From: Dasypus novemcinctus
Lineage: Eukaryota > Chordata > Mammalia > Cingulata > Dasypodidae
NCBI RefSeq assembly: GCF_030445035.2
Contig: NC_080677.1
Span: forward strand, 102,111,513 to 102,175,512
Direction: 5' to 3'
Length of the DNA: 64,000 bases
Part shown: in pieces, positions 11,939-24,334 of the stretch
Numbering within the stretch: position 1 is the stretch's first letter
How the letters are laid out: every line of letters starts with the position of its first letter
Made by a program: the position numbers and the translations under genes
Notes under the pieces: model-generated
What the model was told of the DNA's origin: nothing
The model's database searches: none
The model's input: only the letters and a program-made list of their open reading frames with translations

Positions 11939-12848
11939 ATGAAAATATCAGGAGGAAAATTAAGGCTTTATGTTGTTCAATCAGTACATCTCACATCATG
12001 GATGCTCATATTTTTTATTCTGAAGTCTCTCTCTTCTCTAAAGTCTGTCCAACTTTCAGTTCACCAAAGAAACCCATAATAGCTGTTTGGAATGCTCCAA
12101 CAGATCAGTGTTTAAGAAAATATAAAACTAAATTTGAAAATGTTTTGGTGATTGCAAGCCTCCTGGCCTTGCGAAAATGTCACTATATATTATGCCAACA
12201 GACTGGAATACTATCCGTGGTATTCATTGCAAAGAATTCCCATTAATGGGGGCCTTTCCCAGAATGTGAGTTTGCAAGTACATCTGGAAAAAGCTGACCA
12301 AGACGTTAACTCTTACATCTCTGCTAAAGATTTCAGTGGGCTTGCTGTTATAGACTGGGAATACTGGAGACCCCAGTCAGCCCTGAACTCGAACTCAAAA
12401 GAGGTCTTCAGAGAAAAGTCCAGAAAACTTTCTGAAATGCAAGAGAATGTATCAGCTACAGATATTGAATATTTGGGCAAAACAGACTTTGCAGAAGGTA
12501 CAAAAGCTATCATGATGGAAACCATCCAATTGGGAATTAAGAGCCTACTTAAGAGTCTTTAGGGTAATTTATATCCTGATTGCCACAACTAAAATATTTA
12601 TGCCCCAAACTATATCCTGCCCATAAGAGCAAGTTTTGAGGAACAGTGAGCTTTCTTGGCTCTGGAATGACAGTGCTGCTTTATATCCTTCTATTGGTGT
12701 CAGGAAATCCCTTGGGATCAGAGCCAACCTTTTGCACTTCTCACAATTCTGGCTGCATGAACCCATGACATGCCATGATTATGCTCTTCCTGTATTTGTG
12801 TACAAAAGGCTAGTATACAGAGACAAAGGTTTACTTTTTCTTTTTAAG
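11939..12848 (+). pseudogene. HYAL4: HYAL4 coding exon 1 (signal peptide and catalytic domain), multiply disrupted
   Basis: The ATG at 11939 opens MKISGGKLRLYVVQSVH and a hydrophobic signal (SWMLIFFILKSL). One base has been lost in the A-rich stretch 12066-12072, so the original frame stops at TAA 12077-12079 while the next frame continues as KPIIAVWNAPTDQCLRKY. A second shift lies between about 12150 and 12172, after which ENVTIYYANRLEYYPWY is read. The catalytic motif GLAVIDWEYWRP follows, with Asp at 12353-12355 and Glu at 12359-12361. TAG at 12560-12562 replaces the Trp of the family's W-G-Y-Y motif, and TAA at 12590-12592 replaces an expected Tyr. A third shift between 12613 and 12636 restores ELSWLWNDSAALYPSIGV and HDYALPVFVY. 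The exon ends AAG|GTAAGAAG at 12848, phase 0. A possible splice acceptor (CTGCACAG) ends at 11887, leaving about 51 bases of 5' UTR. Confidence 0.92.
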
Positions 12849-13379
12849 GTAAGAAGCTCTTTGCCTAATGGTAGGGGTTTCCTCCCAATCCCAAAAGTGA
12901 AATTCCTTTGTTAAGTATAATCTTCGAAGAATTCCCAATAAATAGTTGACTAAATAAGGAAATAATTCTTATTTTGTTAAGTAATCCACTTAGACTATTC
13001 ATTTATATGATCTGAATTCTGATTATTTTATTTATTATATTCCCTTTAGGAAGGAAGGAGGAAAGGGGTTAGAGTATGAAATGAGCAGCTCCCATACTTG
13101 CTGCTCCCCAACTTTGATTGTGCTCCTCCCTTTCTGCCCATTTTGAGAGGTTATTGAAATAGTCAAGGGTAGGCAGGTTACAGAGCCAGAAAGCATGTTG
13201 TGAAATGGATTGATTTGCATTTGTTCATATGTGTAGAAGTGAATTTGAAGAGATTCCTGCTTCTAGGCTTACCCTCTCAAACATTAAGGGAAGTAAGATA
13301 AAAGAGTTTTCTATTTTCTTTATTTTCTAGTAGAGAAGTGTAGATGTAAAGAAAAATCATACTGAAACTATAGATTACC
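12849..13379. other. HYAL4 intron 1, proximal part
   Basis: Intronic sequence after the donor GTAAGAAG. No exon or repeat recognised. Confidence 0.5.
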
Positions 13380-15679
13380 CCGATAAACCCCTTAAACACT
13401 CAATTGTCCCTATAACAAACATTTTTAATTAGTCTGTACCTCCGTTACAATTGATAAAATATAATTATACTATTAACTATAGTCCATAGTTTATGCTAGT
13501 TTCACTGTTTTTTACAGTACTATTGTCTTTATTAAAAAATTCTCTTAATATGCATACAACCTAAACTATACCCCTTTAACCACATTCAAACATATGATTT
13601 AATTTTTAATTACTTTCATCACTGCCCATTACTAAAATTTTTCCATTTCCTAAACAGAAACTATGTATCAATTAAGTATTAATATTTACTCTCCATTCTC
13701 TATTCTGTACCCTTGACCTCTAGTAATCTGTATTCAAGTTTCTAACTCTATGAATTTGGTTATTATAATCATTTCATATCAGTGAGATCATACAAATTTG
13801 CCCTTTTGTGCCTGTCTGGCTTATATCACTCAACATGATGTCTTCAGTTATTTCATGTTGTCATACTATGAGAAATCCATTTCTTCTTATGACTGAATAA
13901 TATTCTACTGCATGTTTATATCACATTTTGTTTACTGTTCATCCCCAGCACCATTTACTACCGACTATTCTTTCCCCCAGTGAGCTGACTTGGCACCTTT
14001 GTCAAAAATCAATTTCCCTGACAACCAGCAAGATGGCAGTAGAATAAGGAGCTCCTAGAGTCAGCTCCTGCTACAGTTAGTAAACACCCAGAGCTGAAGT
14101 ACCTGTTTAGGGGCTTCAGGAGGCCAGAAGGTCACCCTGGAACATCCTTGAAGGAATGAAAGGAGGAGAATGCCCATCTGCAGAGAAGATTCATAAGTAG
14201 AGCACTCCATACCACGGAGACTGGTGCCATCCTCGGGAGCACAAGCTGCCTTGGGAGCTGCTCCAGGGCTGCAATTGAAAGCTCCACTTTCCAAACACAG
14301 GGAAGGAAGAGACATTTGGGCACCAACTTCAGCTGCTGATGAGTAAATTCAGTAGGTTAAAGTATAATCCTGAGAACAGCTAAAGTTTGAGCCTGTCCAA
14401 GTCAGAAAGCGGCTGGGAGCTGCTATCTTAACTCTGGGCCAGGCATGAGGGAAAGCAGGGCGGACTGAAAATCCCAGTGCTGGTGGCAACCAACTTCTTT
14501 CTATCCATATCACATTGCAGCTCTAGCCTAGGCCCCAGCACCACGTCAGGCAAGGAAGAGGCTGTGGGGACCTGTGTCAGCCTCTCTGGGAAATTGCCAG
14601 CCAAGCCGCAGAGGCCGGTGATTGTCCTACCCTGGTGGCACAAGCCACCCCAGTAGCTATTCTGTGACTAGAATTGGAAGCTCCATTTCCCAAAAACAGG
14701 GGAGGAGGAGACAGTTGGCTGCCGATTTCAGCTACTGATTGGTAGGCTCAGATGGTTAAGGAATAACCCTAGGAATAGCTGGGGTGTGAATCTGTCCAAG
14801 TCATAAAGAGGCCGGTGGCCCCAATTTAACTCCACCCCCAGTTTGAGGGGAAGTCAGGACCAAAAATCACAGTGATGGTAGGAACTGGTCTCTTTCACCA
14901 AGATTGGCCTTCAGCCCTAGCCTGGGTTTCAGCCCCACCTCTGACAGGGAGGATGCTGGCGAACCCTGCACCAGCCTATCTAGGTAACTTTGGGTACCTT
15001 TGGCTGGCACAAACTGAATAATCAGAAGTCTACCGGGCTAAATGAGGTCATCTTGGACCCACACTGCATAGATTGCTGCCGGCACCTGCAGCTCCACCCC
15101 TGCCCCAGGCAGGGGAGAAAGGGGCCTGAAGCTTCATCAGTCTTTCCGGGCAACTACAGTCTAGTCCTGTACAACCTGGATTATTCCACACAGCTGTAAC
15201 TCTGTCCCTAATTCTGGCAAAGGAGAAAGTTGGGAGAAACTTCATTGGTCCCTGGGACAATGAGGGCAGCTTGAGCCTCCACAGCTTATAGCACCAACTA
15301 CATCCTTGGCTCCTACTACACAACAGCAAGGGAGAAAGGGCAGGAAGCCCTAAATTAAAGAGAAAAACTGCATCCAGAATAAATACTTTAGTAAGCCAGA
15401 TGCCAAGACACCAAAAAAATTACAATCCACACCAAGAAACAGGAAGATATAGCCCAGAAAAAGGAACAAGATAAGCCTCCAGATGACATAAAGGAGTTGT
15501 GACAACTAATCATAGATAGTCAAGCAAATCTCCTTAATAAATTCAATGAGATGGCTAAAGAGGTCAAGGATATTAAGAAGACACTGGATTAGAACAAAGA
15601 AGAATTTGAAAGCATACATAGAAAAATAGCAGTTCTTATGGGAAGGAAAGGTGTAATAAATGAAATTATAAAAACATTG

Positions 15680-16095
15680 CGGGAAGCAGATGTGGCTCAA
15701 CTGATAGAGTGTCTGCCTACCACATGGGAGGTCTAGGGTTCAAACCCAGGGCCTCCTGACCCATGTGGTGAGCTGGCCCACGCATAGTGCTGATGTGCAC
15801 AAGGAGTGCCATGCCACACAGGGGTGTCCCCTGCATGGGGGAACCCCACGTGCAAGGAGTGTGCCCCATAAGGAGAGCTGCCCTTCATGAAAAAAGTGCA
15901 GCCTGCCCAGGAATGTTGCCATACACATGGAGAGCTGATGCAGCAAGATGACTCAACAAAAAGAGACACAGATTCCTGCTGCAGCTGACAAGAATACAAG
16001 CAGACACAGAAAAACACACAGCAAATTGACAGAAAGCAGACAACTGGTGGGGGAATGGGAGAAAAATGAATAAAAATAAATACTTTAAAAAAAAG
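15680..16095 (+). mobile_element. Long DAS-type tRNA-derived SINE
   Basis: It starts CGGGAAGCAGATGTGGCTCA (A-box region), with a B box GGGTTCAAACCC at 15736-15747. A non-tRNA body follows, and the tail is AATAAAAATAAATACTTTAAA. The target is L1 ORF1: ATAAAAACATT before and AAAAAGCATTGG after resemble a target duplication. The head and the long body match my memory of the xenarthran DAS SINE, which supports the taxonomic call. The 162-codon frame on its minus strand is incidental. Confidence 0.85.
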
Positions 16096-17689
16096 CATTG
16101 GAATCATATATAGCAGATTTGAGAAGGCAGAAGGAAATATTGGTGAGCTTGAAGAAATGACCTCTGAAAGTGAACATACAAAAGAACAGATTAAGAAAAG
16201 AATGGAAAAAAAAATGAACAATGTATCAGGGAACTAAATGACAGCAAAAGGTGTGCAAACATACATGTCATGGGTGTCCCAAAAGGAGAAGAGAAGGGAA
16301 AAGGGGCAGAAGGAATATTTGAAGAAATAATGGTAGAAAATTTCCCGACCCTAGTGATGGACATAAATATCCATGTGTACTCCATCAGAAAAAATCTGAA
16401 TAGACCTACTCCAAGACACATACTCATCAGAATGTCAACAGATTTTCAGGAAATACTAAAGGGTATGTTAGAGCCTGAAAGGAAAAGACATGAAAGAGAA
16501 GCCTGGAAGAGAGTCTAGAAATGAAGATTATATCAATAAAAGTAACTGAAATTGTCAAAAGAGTGATGAAAATAAAATATGACAGATAAAACTCAAATAG
16601 TGAGGAATAATTTAACCAACAATGTAAAGCACTTATATTCAGAAAACCACAACCCAATGTTAAAAGAAATTTTAAAAAGTCCTAAATAACTGAGAACATT
16701 CCACGCTCATGGATTTGAAGACCAAATATCATTAAGATGTCAATTCTATTCAAGTTGATATACAGATTCAATGCAAGTCTGATAAAAATTCCATTGCATT
16801 AAAAAAAATTTGAAAACACAATTATCAAATTTATTTGGAAAAGTAAGGGGTCCTGAATAGCCAGAAACATCATAAAAAGGGAAAGCAAACCCTCATCTCC
16901 AGACTTTAAGTCATACTACCTAGCTATCATGGTAAAAACAGCATAGTACTGGCATAAAGACAGACACATAGACCAATGGAACCAAACTGATGGTTTAGAA
17001 ATAGATCCTCATATGTATGGTTAGGTGATTTTTGACTAGCCTATCAAACCCGCTCAGGCAGAACAGTCCATTTAGCAAAATGGTGCTGAAAGAACTCAAT
17101 ATCCATAGCTGAAAGAAGGACCTTATCTAAAAAATTAACTCAAAATGGATCAAAAACCTAAAAATAAAAGCAAGAACCATAACACTTCTAAAAGAAATTG
17201 TAGGAAAATATCTTCAAGCCCTGGTGGTAGGTGGTGGATTCTTAAAGGAGAGTAAGAGAAGGACTGAAATGGACTACTGATGTTTAATGTATGTACACAT
17301 TTTAATTAGCTTTATTGTAGAAGTGTGGCAATGTATAGAATGGATAGTAACAAATAGTGAGTAATAGCTAGTTTATAAATAAGGATGTGGCTGAAAATGG
17401 TAGTCTAGGTATGTAAATGCCAATTGACAGAATGTTAGAGAATAATCTAGGAACCGAACAGCACAGTAAACCAAGAGCTGGATGAGAATTGTGGTTGGTG
17501 GTACAGATGCAAGAGTGTCCTTTGTGAACTAGAGCAAATGTCCATCACTACTGCAGGGTGCTGGGAACGCATAGGAAAAATACAAGTGAAGTGACCTATG
17601 GACTCTAGTTTGCAGTGTATAATATTCTTGCATCTATGCCAAAGATGTACTGTGTTGATAATGAGGCAGTATGGAAAATGGGAGCCAAT

Positions 17690-18330
17690 GTATATTATGG
17701 ACTTGGTAACAATCAGATGATATTATGTTATCTGTAACAAGTCTTCTACCACAGTGCGGTGTATTGATAGTGGGGTGGTGTTTGGGAATTCTGCACATGT
17801 GCATGATTGTTTTATAAATTTACAAGTTCTGTCATAAAAAATATATTTAATAAATAATAATGGGGTAGGTCGGGGGAAAAACACACCAAATGTAAGATGA
17901 GGACTATAATTAGTAGTAAGGTTTTGACAATATTCTTTCACAATTTGTAACAAACATCTCATGGCAAAGCAAGGTGTTGGTGGAGGGTTGATGTATGGGA
18001 CTCCTGTACGATGTTATGCATGTTTGCTTTGTAAGTTCACAACTTTTACTATACACTTAATTGCTTATGTATGTTCATATATAAATGATATAAAGGTAAT
18101 AATAATAGGGTTGGTTTGGGGAAAATAGTTTGATTAGTAGTAATATTTCAACAATGTTCTTTAATCATTAGTTAAAAAGGTTTAACAACTACGTAAGGTG
18201 CTGGTAGTAGGGTGAGTTATGAGAGTCCTGTATAATGATATATATGGTTTTTTTTTGTAAGTTCACAACTATTACTATACATTTATTGTTTATGTATGTT
18301 TGTGTGTGGGTGATATATTTCAATAAATTA
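17690..18330 (+). repeat. About 210-bp tandem-like modules in the L1 3' UTR
   Basis: Three diverged modules each carry a GTGGT(A/G)GGGT-type stretch, a 'TGCATG-TTTGT(A/T)AATT(C/T)ACAA' stretch, 'TACTATACA-TT(A/T)' and 'TTTCAACAAT(G)TTCTTT'. They sit around 17740-17890, 17940-18110 and 18180-18330. A similar module ends the L1 at 47200-47310 (AAGGTATTGGTGGAGGGGTGG, TTTTGTAAACTCATAACTTC). Confidence 0.65.
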
Positions 18331-20523
18331 ATTTTAAAAATCATTTAGCCATAAATTAAAGGGTTTAGTTCGGAAGTATGAGTTCAATTCCATTGGTCCA
18401 TTTATCTGTCTTTCTGCTGATACCATGCTCTTTTGACTATTGTGACTTTGTAATAAATTTTAAAATTGGGACGTGTTAGTCCTCTAACTTCATTCTTCTT
18501 TTTCAAAATGGTTGTGGCTATTCAGAGCTCCTTACCTGTGCAAATAAATTTGATGATTGCCTTTTCCATTTCTGCAAAGAGAGCTGTTAGAATTTTAATC
18601 GGGATTGCATCAAATCTAAACTTGCTGTAGACTGAATTGATATCTTGACCATATTTAGTGTTCCAATCCATGGAATATATGGATATATGGAATGTCCTTT
18701 CATCTATTTAGGTCTTCTTTTATTTCTTTTAGCAATGTTTTTCAATTTTTCACGTATAAATCATTTCTACAGGTTAAATTTATTTCTAGATACTTGATAC
18801 TGTTAGTTGCTATTGTAAATGAATTTTTCTTGATTTTAATTTCAGTATGTTCATTACTAGTGTATAGAAACACTACTGATTTTTGAGTGCTGAGCTTGTC
18901 CCTTGCTAATTTGCTTAATTATTTTATTAGCTCTGGTAGCTTTGCTGTGAGTATTTTAGGATTTTCTATATATAGGATCATGTAATCTGCAAATAAGTAG
19001 AGTTTTACTTCTTCCTTTCCAATTTGAATGCCTTTTGTTTCTTTTTTCTTGCCTAATTTCTCTGGCTAGAGCTTCCAGTATAATGTTAAATAACAGTGGT
19101 GACAATTGGCAGCCTAATCTTGTTCCTAATCTTAGAAGGTAAGCGTTCAGTCTTTCACAATTGTCTATGATGTTAGATGTGGGTTTTTTTTTCATATATG
19201 CAGTTCATAATGTTGAAGAAGTTTCCTTCAACTCCTAGTTTCCTCAATGTTTTTATCAAGGAATAGTGCTGGATTCTGCCAAATGCCTTTGCTACATCAA
19301 TTGAAATTATTGTGTATGTGATTTTTTTTTATTTGTTCTATTAATGTGGTATATTAAATTAATTGATTTTCTTATATTGAACTCCCCTTGCATTCCTGGG
19401 AAAATCCCACTTGGTCAAGGTGTATGATTCTTTTAATGTGATACTAGATTAAGTTTGCTAGTATACTGTTGAGGCTTTTTCATCTGTATTCATGAGGGAT
19501 ATTGGTAGATAATTTTCATTTTATGTGATATCTTTATCCATTTTGGTATTTGGGTGATGTTGGGTTCATAAAATGAGTATTCCCTCCTTCTCAATATTTT
19601 GGAAAATTTTGTGCAATGTTGGTGTTAATTCTCCTTAAAGATTGGCAAAATTCACCAGTGAAGCAAGCTCATCCTAGTCTTGATCTAATTCTTTTCCATA
19701 TGTAATATGGGCACATTATATATATATACAGTGTCCCTAATACCTCTTTTCTTTGCTGGAAGGTTTTTGATTACTGATTAAATCTTTTACTTGTTATCGT
19801 TCCATTGAGATCTTCTGTTTCTTCTTGAGTCACTGTAGGTAGTTTGTGTGTTTTTAGGAATTTTTCCATTTCTTCTGGGCTAATTTGTTGACAGGTTGTT
19901 CACAATGTCCTTATAATCTTTTATAATTCTATTAATTAAAAATGTCCACCCATTTCTTTTCTAATTATCTGTGTCTTCTCTCTTGTTTTGTCAGTCTAAC
20001 TAAAAAGATTGATTTTATTGATCTTTTCAAAGAACCAACTTTTAATTTTGTTAATTTTCTCTGTGTATTTTAAATTATCTATTTCATTTATTGTCAGTCT
20101 AGTCCTTGTTATCTTCTTCCTTCTCCTTGTTCTTGGTTTAGTTTTCTCTTCTTTTTCTAGATCCTCCAGGTGTTAGGTTAGTTCTGTTATGAGGTCTTTC
20201 TTCTTTTTTAATGTAAGCATTTAGAGCTATAATTTTCTCTCTCATCACTGACTTTTCTGTACCACATAAGTTTTGTTATACTTCCATTTTATTCTCCTCA
20301 AGATATTTCCTTTGTGATTTCTTCTTTGGCCCATTGATTGTTTGAGCATAATTGCTTAATTTCCACACATTCAAGAATTTTCCTATTCTTCTTCTGTTAT
20401 TAGCTTCTAGGTTCATTCCCTTCAGGTTAGAGATATATATTATATGATTTCAATATTTTTTAATTTATTAAGACTTGTTTTGTAACCTATGTACTCTCCT
20501 GGAGAATGACCCGTGTGCACTAG

Positions 20524-21599
20524 TGTATTGGGGAAAAAATTAGTGAGTATTGTTCAAACCTAAAAATAAAGTTATCATGCAGGCAGCTTTGCTAATCAGC
20601 ACACCAATGCCTTACTCGTCAGCACTTTTCAAATTTCAGGAGGAGTGATGAGAACTAGAACAGTGGGCATATTGGGGACTTTTTGTAACAAATAAGAAGA
20701 GATATGGTGCATTCCAGGGAGTATTGTGTTCCTGCCTGGGAAGCTGACCACTTCCTTGGGAATTGACACTGTACTTGCAGGTTGGCATCTATAGCATCAA
20801 GTTCATTGATTATGAGCTCAATAAAAGGGACAGTCTCTGGTCAGCCAGTTGAAGTCCTACCCTGAGAAAGGGTGCTATGTGCAAGTGTTGTTTTCAATCA
20901 AGGTTCTGATATTGGCTGCTGATTTGGGGCTTCCCAGCCATAAGCTAGATGTTGGTGAGCTTGTATGTAAGACTATTCTATTTTTCTGTCATTTCTGACT
21001 CTGTTCAACATTGACTTCATCTTTTGACTGGTTATATTATTCTTGTTTCTCACTCTAATTGTCAGGATAGACTTTTTAAACTAGATATGCATATATATAT
21101 TTATTTTGCATCCAATTGAGACTCTGACCAGAGGTGGAGCAGGTATGTCAGTGTGTCCCCTGGGTTGGTGAGCTTATGAACATACGTATGCATATTGTGA
21201 GGGATTGGTATATAGTATTTGGAGCTCTGTTTATAGACAATCTTTCACTTATTTTGTATTCTTTCAATTAACAAAGGTTCACTAGCTATATATATGTTTA
21301 TATTGCACCCAATCGGAACTCTGGCCAGAGGTAGGCCAGGTATGTCAGTGTATTCCCTGGTTTAGTGAGCTTATGTCTATAGTATATATATTATACAGGA
21401 TTATGATGCAGCAGTTGGACCCCTGTTTGTAGATAATACTTTACTTATTTTATATCCTCCCAATTATTAACAGTAGTTTAATAAAATAAATAAATATTTG
21501 TCTGTATTGCTTTCTTATGCTTGAATTGAGTTATTATATCAATCCTCTCTCTCTATATATATAGCAAAGCATTAGCAAAACATTTTATCTAGCAGAACA
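20524..21599 (+). mobile_element. Solo LTR (1,076 bp) with 5-bp target duplication ACTAG
   Basis: The termini are TGTATTGGGG... and ...CTAGCAGAACA. They are flanked by identical ACTAG at 20519-20523 and 21600-21604, precisely interrupting L1 ORF2. The AATAAA-type signal GAGCTCAATAAAAGGGAC at about 20815 gives sense on the + strand. A tandem duplication of about 197 bp lies in the 3' half: ATCCAATTGAGACTCTGACC near 21109 and ACCCAATCGGAACTCTGGCC near 21306, each followed by AGAGGTRG...GGTATGTCAGTGT. No internal retroviral genes, so it is a recombinational solo LTR. Family unknown to me. Confidence 0.85.
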
Positions 21600-22740
21600 A
21601 CTAGAGAAAAATATGTCCTCTACTGCTACTCTAGGGTGAAGTGTTCTATGTATGTCTTATAGGTTTAATTGTTTATATTGTCATTCAAATTTTATATTTC
21701 TATGCTGATCTACCATATAGATGTTTTACTCATCATTGAAAGTGACACATTGTTGTCTCCTGTTAACATAGAATTGCCTATTTTTCCCTTTAAATCTGTC
21801 AATAGTTGCTTCATATATTTTGCATATCTGTCATTCTGTTCATCTATATTTATAATTTCTTTTCTTCTTGTATACCCCTTAATTAGTACATAGTAACCTT
21901 TATTATCACCTGTAAAATTTTTTGACTTAAGTCTATTTTATCTGATATTAGTATAGATACCTCAGCTTTCTTTTGGTTACTCTTTGCCTGGTATATTTTT
22001 TCCATCTTTTCACTTTTAACCAACTTGTATCTGAATTTTAGAGTGAGTCTCTTGCAGACAGCATATAGTAGGGTCATGCTTTTCTATCCTTTTTGTCAAT
22101 CTCTGCCTTTTGTCTGGATATTTATCCATTTAACATATAAAGAAACTACTGATAGTGCACAACATTTTTCCACCATTTTGTTATTGGTCTAAGTCTTATA
22201 TCTTTTTTATTCCTTAGTTCTTCTGTTAATACCTACTTTCGTATTTATTTCTTTACTTGCATTGTACCTTCTCATTTCCTTCTGTATATATTTTTCAGAT
22301 ATTTTCTTTGTGGTTAACTTGGGGCTTGAAATTAATATCCTAAAACTTTTAACAATCATGTTTGTTTTGATACCTATTTAACTTCAATAGCATACATATC
22401 ACTGTTCCTTTCCCCTTCCATTCCCCCACTTTTTTTGCTGTACTTGTTACAAGTTGTATCTTTATATGAAGTAAAACAAAAATGATATACTTATTAATTT
22501 TTATGCCTTTGCATTTTAGAACCTTAAGAAGTAAAAAATGTAGCTACATAACAAAAAATACATTACAATGGTGTTGGTATTTATGCTAACCCTTAGGGTT
22601 ACCTTTAGCAGAGGACTTTATTTCTTTAGCAACTTGATCCACTGTCTAGTATCCTTTGCTTTCAGGCTGAATAACTCACATTAGTATTGCTTGTAGGGAA
22701 GGTCTACTTCTGATGAACACACTCAGCTTTAATTTATCTG

Positions 22741-23260
22741 GTGTGCTGGTTTGAGTCTTTTGTGGACCTCAGAAAATCCTGTTCTTAAAACAAACCCATT
22801 CCTATGCCTGTAAGCCCATTGTAGGTGAGACCTATTGATTAAATCCCTTTGGATTAGATAGCTTCAGTTAAGGGCCTTTGATTGAATTGCAGGATCCAGG
22901 GTGGGTCTTAATCCTTTTACTGGAGTCCTTTATACAGAGGACTGAAGTGCTGCAGATGCAAAGAAAAAAGTGGCAGAGACAAAAACCCTGAGAGGTGATC
23001 AATAGGTCCCAGAGGCCAGAGACTGGAATCAGCAGAGCACAGAAACATGGAAAGAGGCCCTCAAGAGGCTGGAAAAGACAAGGCCTGGAGGAAAGGGAAA
23101 AGCCATGTGTGATTAACCACGGCTTAGCTCAGGGAGAAATTATACCTGGAGGAGAAGGCAGAAACTGGCAGAGCCATCATTACATCTGCCATGTGCCTGA
23201 TCACTCACAGCTGAGCTCAGAGAAAAAGCATCTTTTGATGACACTGCCATGTCATGTTTC
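22741..23260 (+). mobile_element. Truncated LTR, family A, sense +
   Basis: It starts TGTGCTGGTTTGAGTC and runs through AGTTAAGGGCCTTTGATTG and GCCATGTGCCTGATCACTCA, AGCTGAGCTCAGAGA, which are the reverse complement of segments in 38134-38756. After about 23260 the match is lost, so the 3' end with the poly(A) signal is missing. It abuts the minus-strand L1. Confidence 0.7.
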
Positions 23261-24334
23261 TTACACTACTTTAGTTGTCTGCAAGCTGATAATACTGGCA
23301 GGTCAACGTCTGGGACAGGGAACCTGAGAAGAATTTCAAGTTTCACTCTTTCTGGCTGCCTCCACAGAGATTGGCATCAGCATACAGGCACACCACCATG
23401 AGCATAAGGGTCACAATGAGAGGTCAGGATGGATTCACACCATGTTGGGGGCCAGGGGGCCAGCAATGATGAGATGTCCTATCTTCTAAAAGGCTATCTG
23501 CTCTTGATTTGGCACTTGCTTAGTTACTGCAACCTTTAAAATGTTTTCTGGAAGATGGCTGTGCCAGTTTCTGCTAGTTGTTCAAAGCTTCTGTGGGAGA
23601 AAGCCACCCTTGAGTGTCTGATGCTTCCTTCATGATTGACCAGAAGCCTAAGTTAAAAAGTGATTTCCCTTGTAAGGGTTAATACCAGATTTGGTAAAAG
23701 ATTTAAGGGAAGAGGCAAAGTTGTAAATCTGCTAAAAGTAAGTGCTCCCTTAATCCATAGATTCAGCTAGCTGTGTTATTCTTGCTTCTGCAATCATAAC
23801 TAATGGCAAGTAGGTCATAGGGAGGTGAATTTCTAAATACTTAAATCACTAATAGATGGTATTTTTTGCTGGGTCAAAACTTAGGAACAGAAGTTTTATT
23901 TGTCTTTATTTTTACTCATGTCATATATTCTGCCAAAGACCTCACAGAAAGCAAGAAGGTGCTTTCAAAATAGGTGGACATTTAGCCAGACGATCTCTCC
24001 CTTTGTTACTCTAGCCATGTAAAAGGAAATTTCTAGGGAAAGTAGCTGATATTCTAGTCTTTGGACTTGATCATGGGTTAACATTCTATGTTTAGAAGGT
24101 TTGGGAATTGTTCAGGTCTTCACATTTATGATGTGGTGATGTTTAAAGATGTTTTTGGTTACCAGGAGTATTGCGTTCTTTAACTGAGGCATTGCTTCTT
24201 TGCCTCAACTAGAAATTTCATCTTGCCAGCATTTATTAATATACAAAGATGTTCTTGTGTTAGGCATCCTAAGGAGGACTCTCAGGAAACACCAAGGTTA
24301 GGGTTAAACCCTGATCAATAGGCACCTGTGAATC
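23261..24334. other. HYAL4 intron 1, no gene seen
   Basis: Sequence without an exon or a repeat that I can name. Confidence 0.4.

Larger units (their letters stand above)
14016..18335 (+). mobile_element. L1 LINE (+) with 5' UTR, partial ORF1, internal deletion and long 3' UTR
   Basis: It starts CCCTGACAACCAGCAAGATGG, an L1 5' UTR. ORF1-like coiled-coil coding sequence runs about 15390-16570. At about 16580 the sequence jumps to the 3' part of ORF2 (AATTTAACCAACAATGTAAAG..., then CCACGCTCATGGATTTGAAG), so most of ORF2, including endonuclease and reverse transcriptase, is missing. The 3' UTR runs from about 17240 to a terminal A-rich end near 18335. Flanks AAAAATCAATTT (14004-14015) and AAAAATCATTTA (18336-18347) form a near-perfect target duplication inside the older minus-strand L1. 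It carries a DAS-type SINE. Confidence 0.85.
13380..22738 (-). mobile_element. L1 LINE on the minus strand, split by two younger insertions
   Basis: The + strand pieces 13380-14015, 18347-20518 and 21605-22738 are consecutive antisense parts of one L1. The first ends TTTGTCAAAAATCAATTT. The second resumes at GCCATAAATTAAAGGGTTTAG and carries antisense ORF2 (minus strand reads [20 protein letters not shown] around 19090, a classic L1 reverse transcriptase motif). The third continues GGTGAAGTGTTCTATGTATG. It lies inside HYAL4 intron 1 in antisense. ORF2 is full of stops. It is interrupted by an L1 (14016-18335) and a solo LTR (20524-21599), and is cut on the right by a family A LTR. Confidence 0.88.

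Noticed and set aside
11939-12848. SPAM1 (PH-20) rather than HYAL4
   Set aside because: The last exon ends in the HYAL4-type hydrophobic tail (...SIQL), and internal motifs fit HYAL4 better. SPAM1 is expected further downstream and no SPAM1 coding exon was found to 64000.
15733-16221. 162-codon minus-strand open frame
   Set aside because: It lies across the antisense of a DAS-type SINE and L1 ORF1; its composition comes from the repeat.
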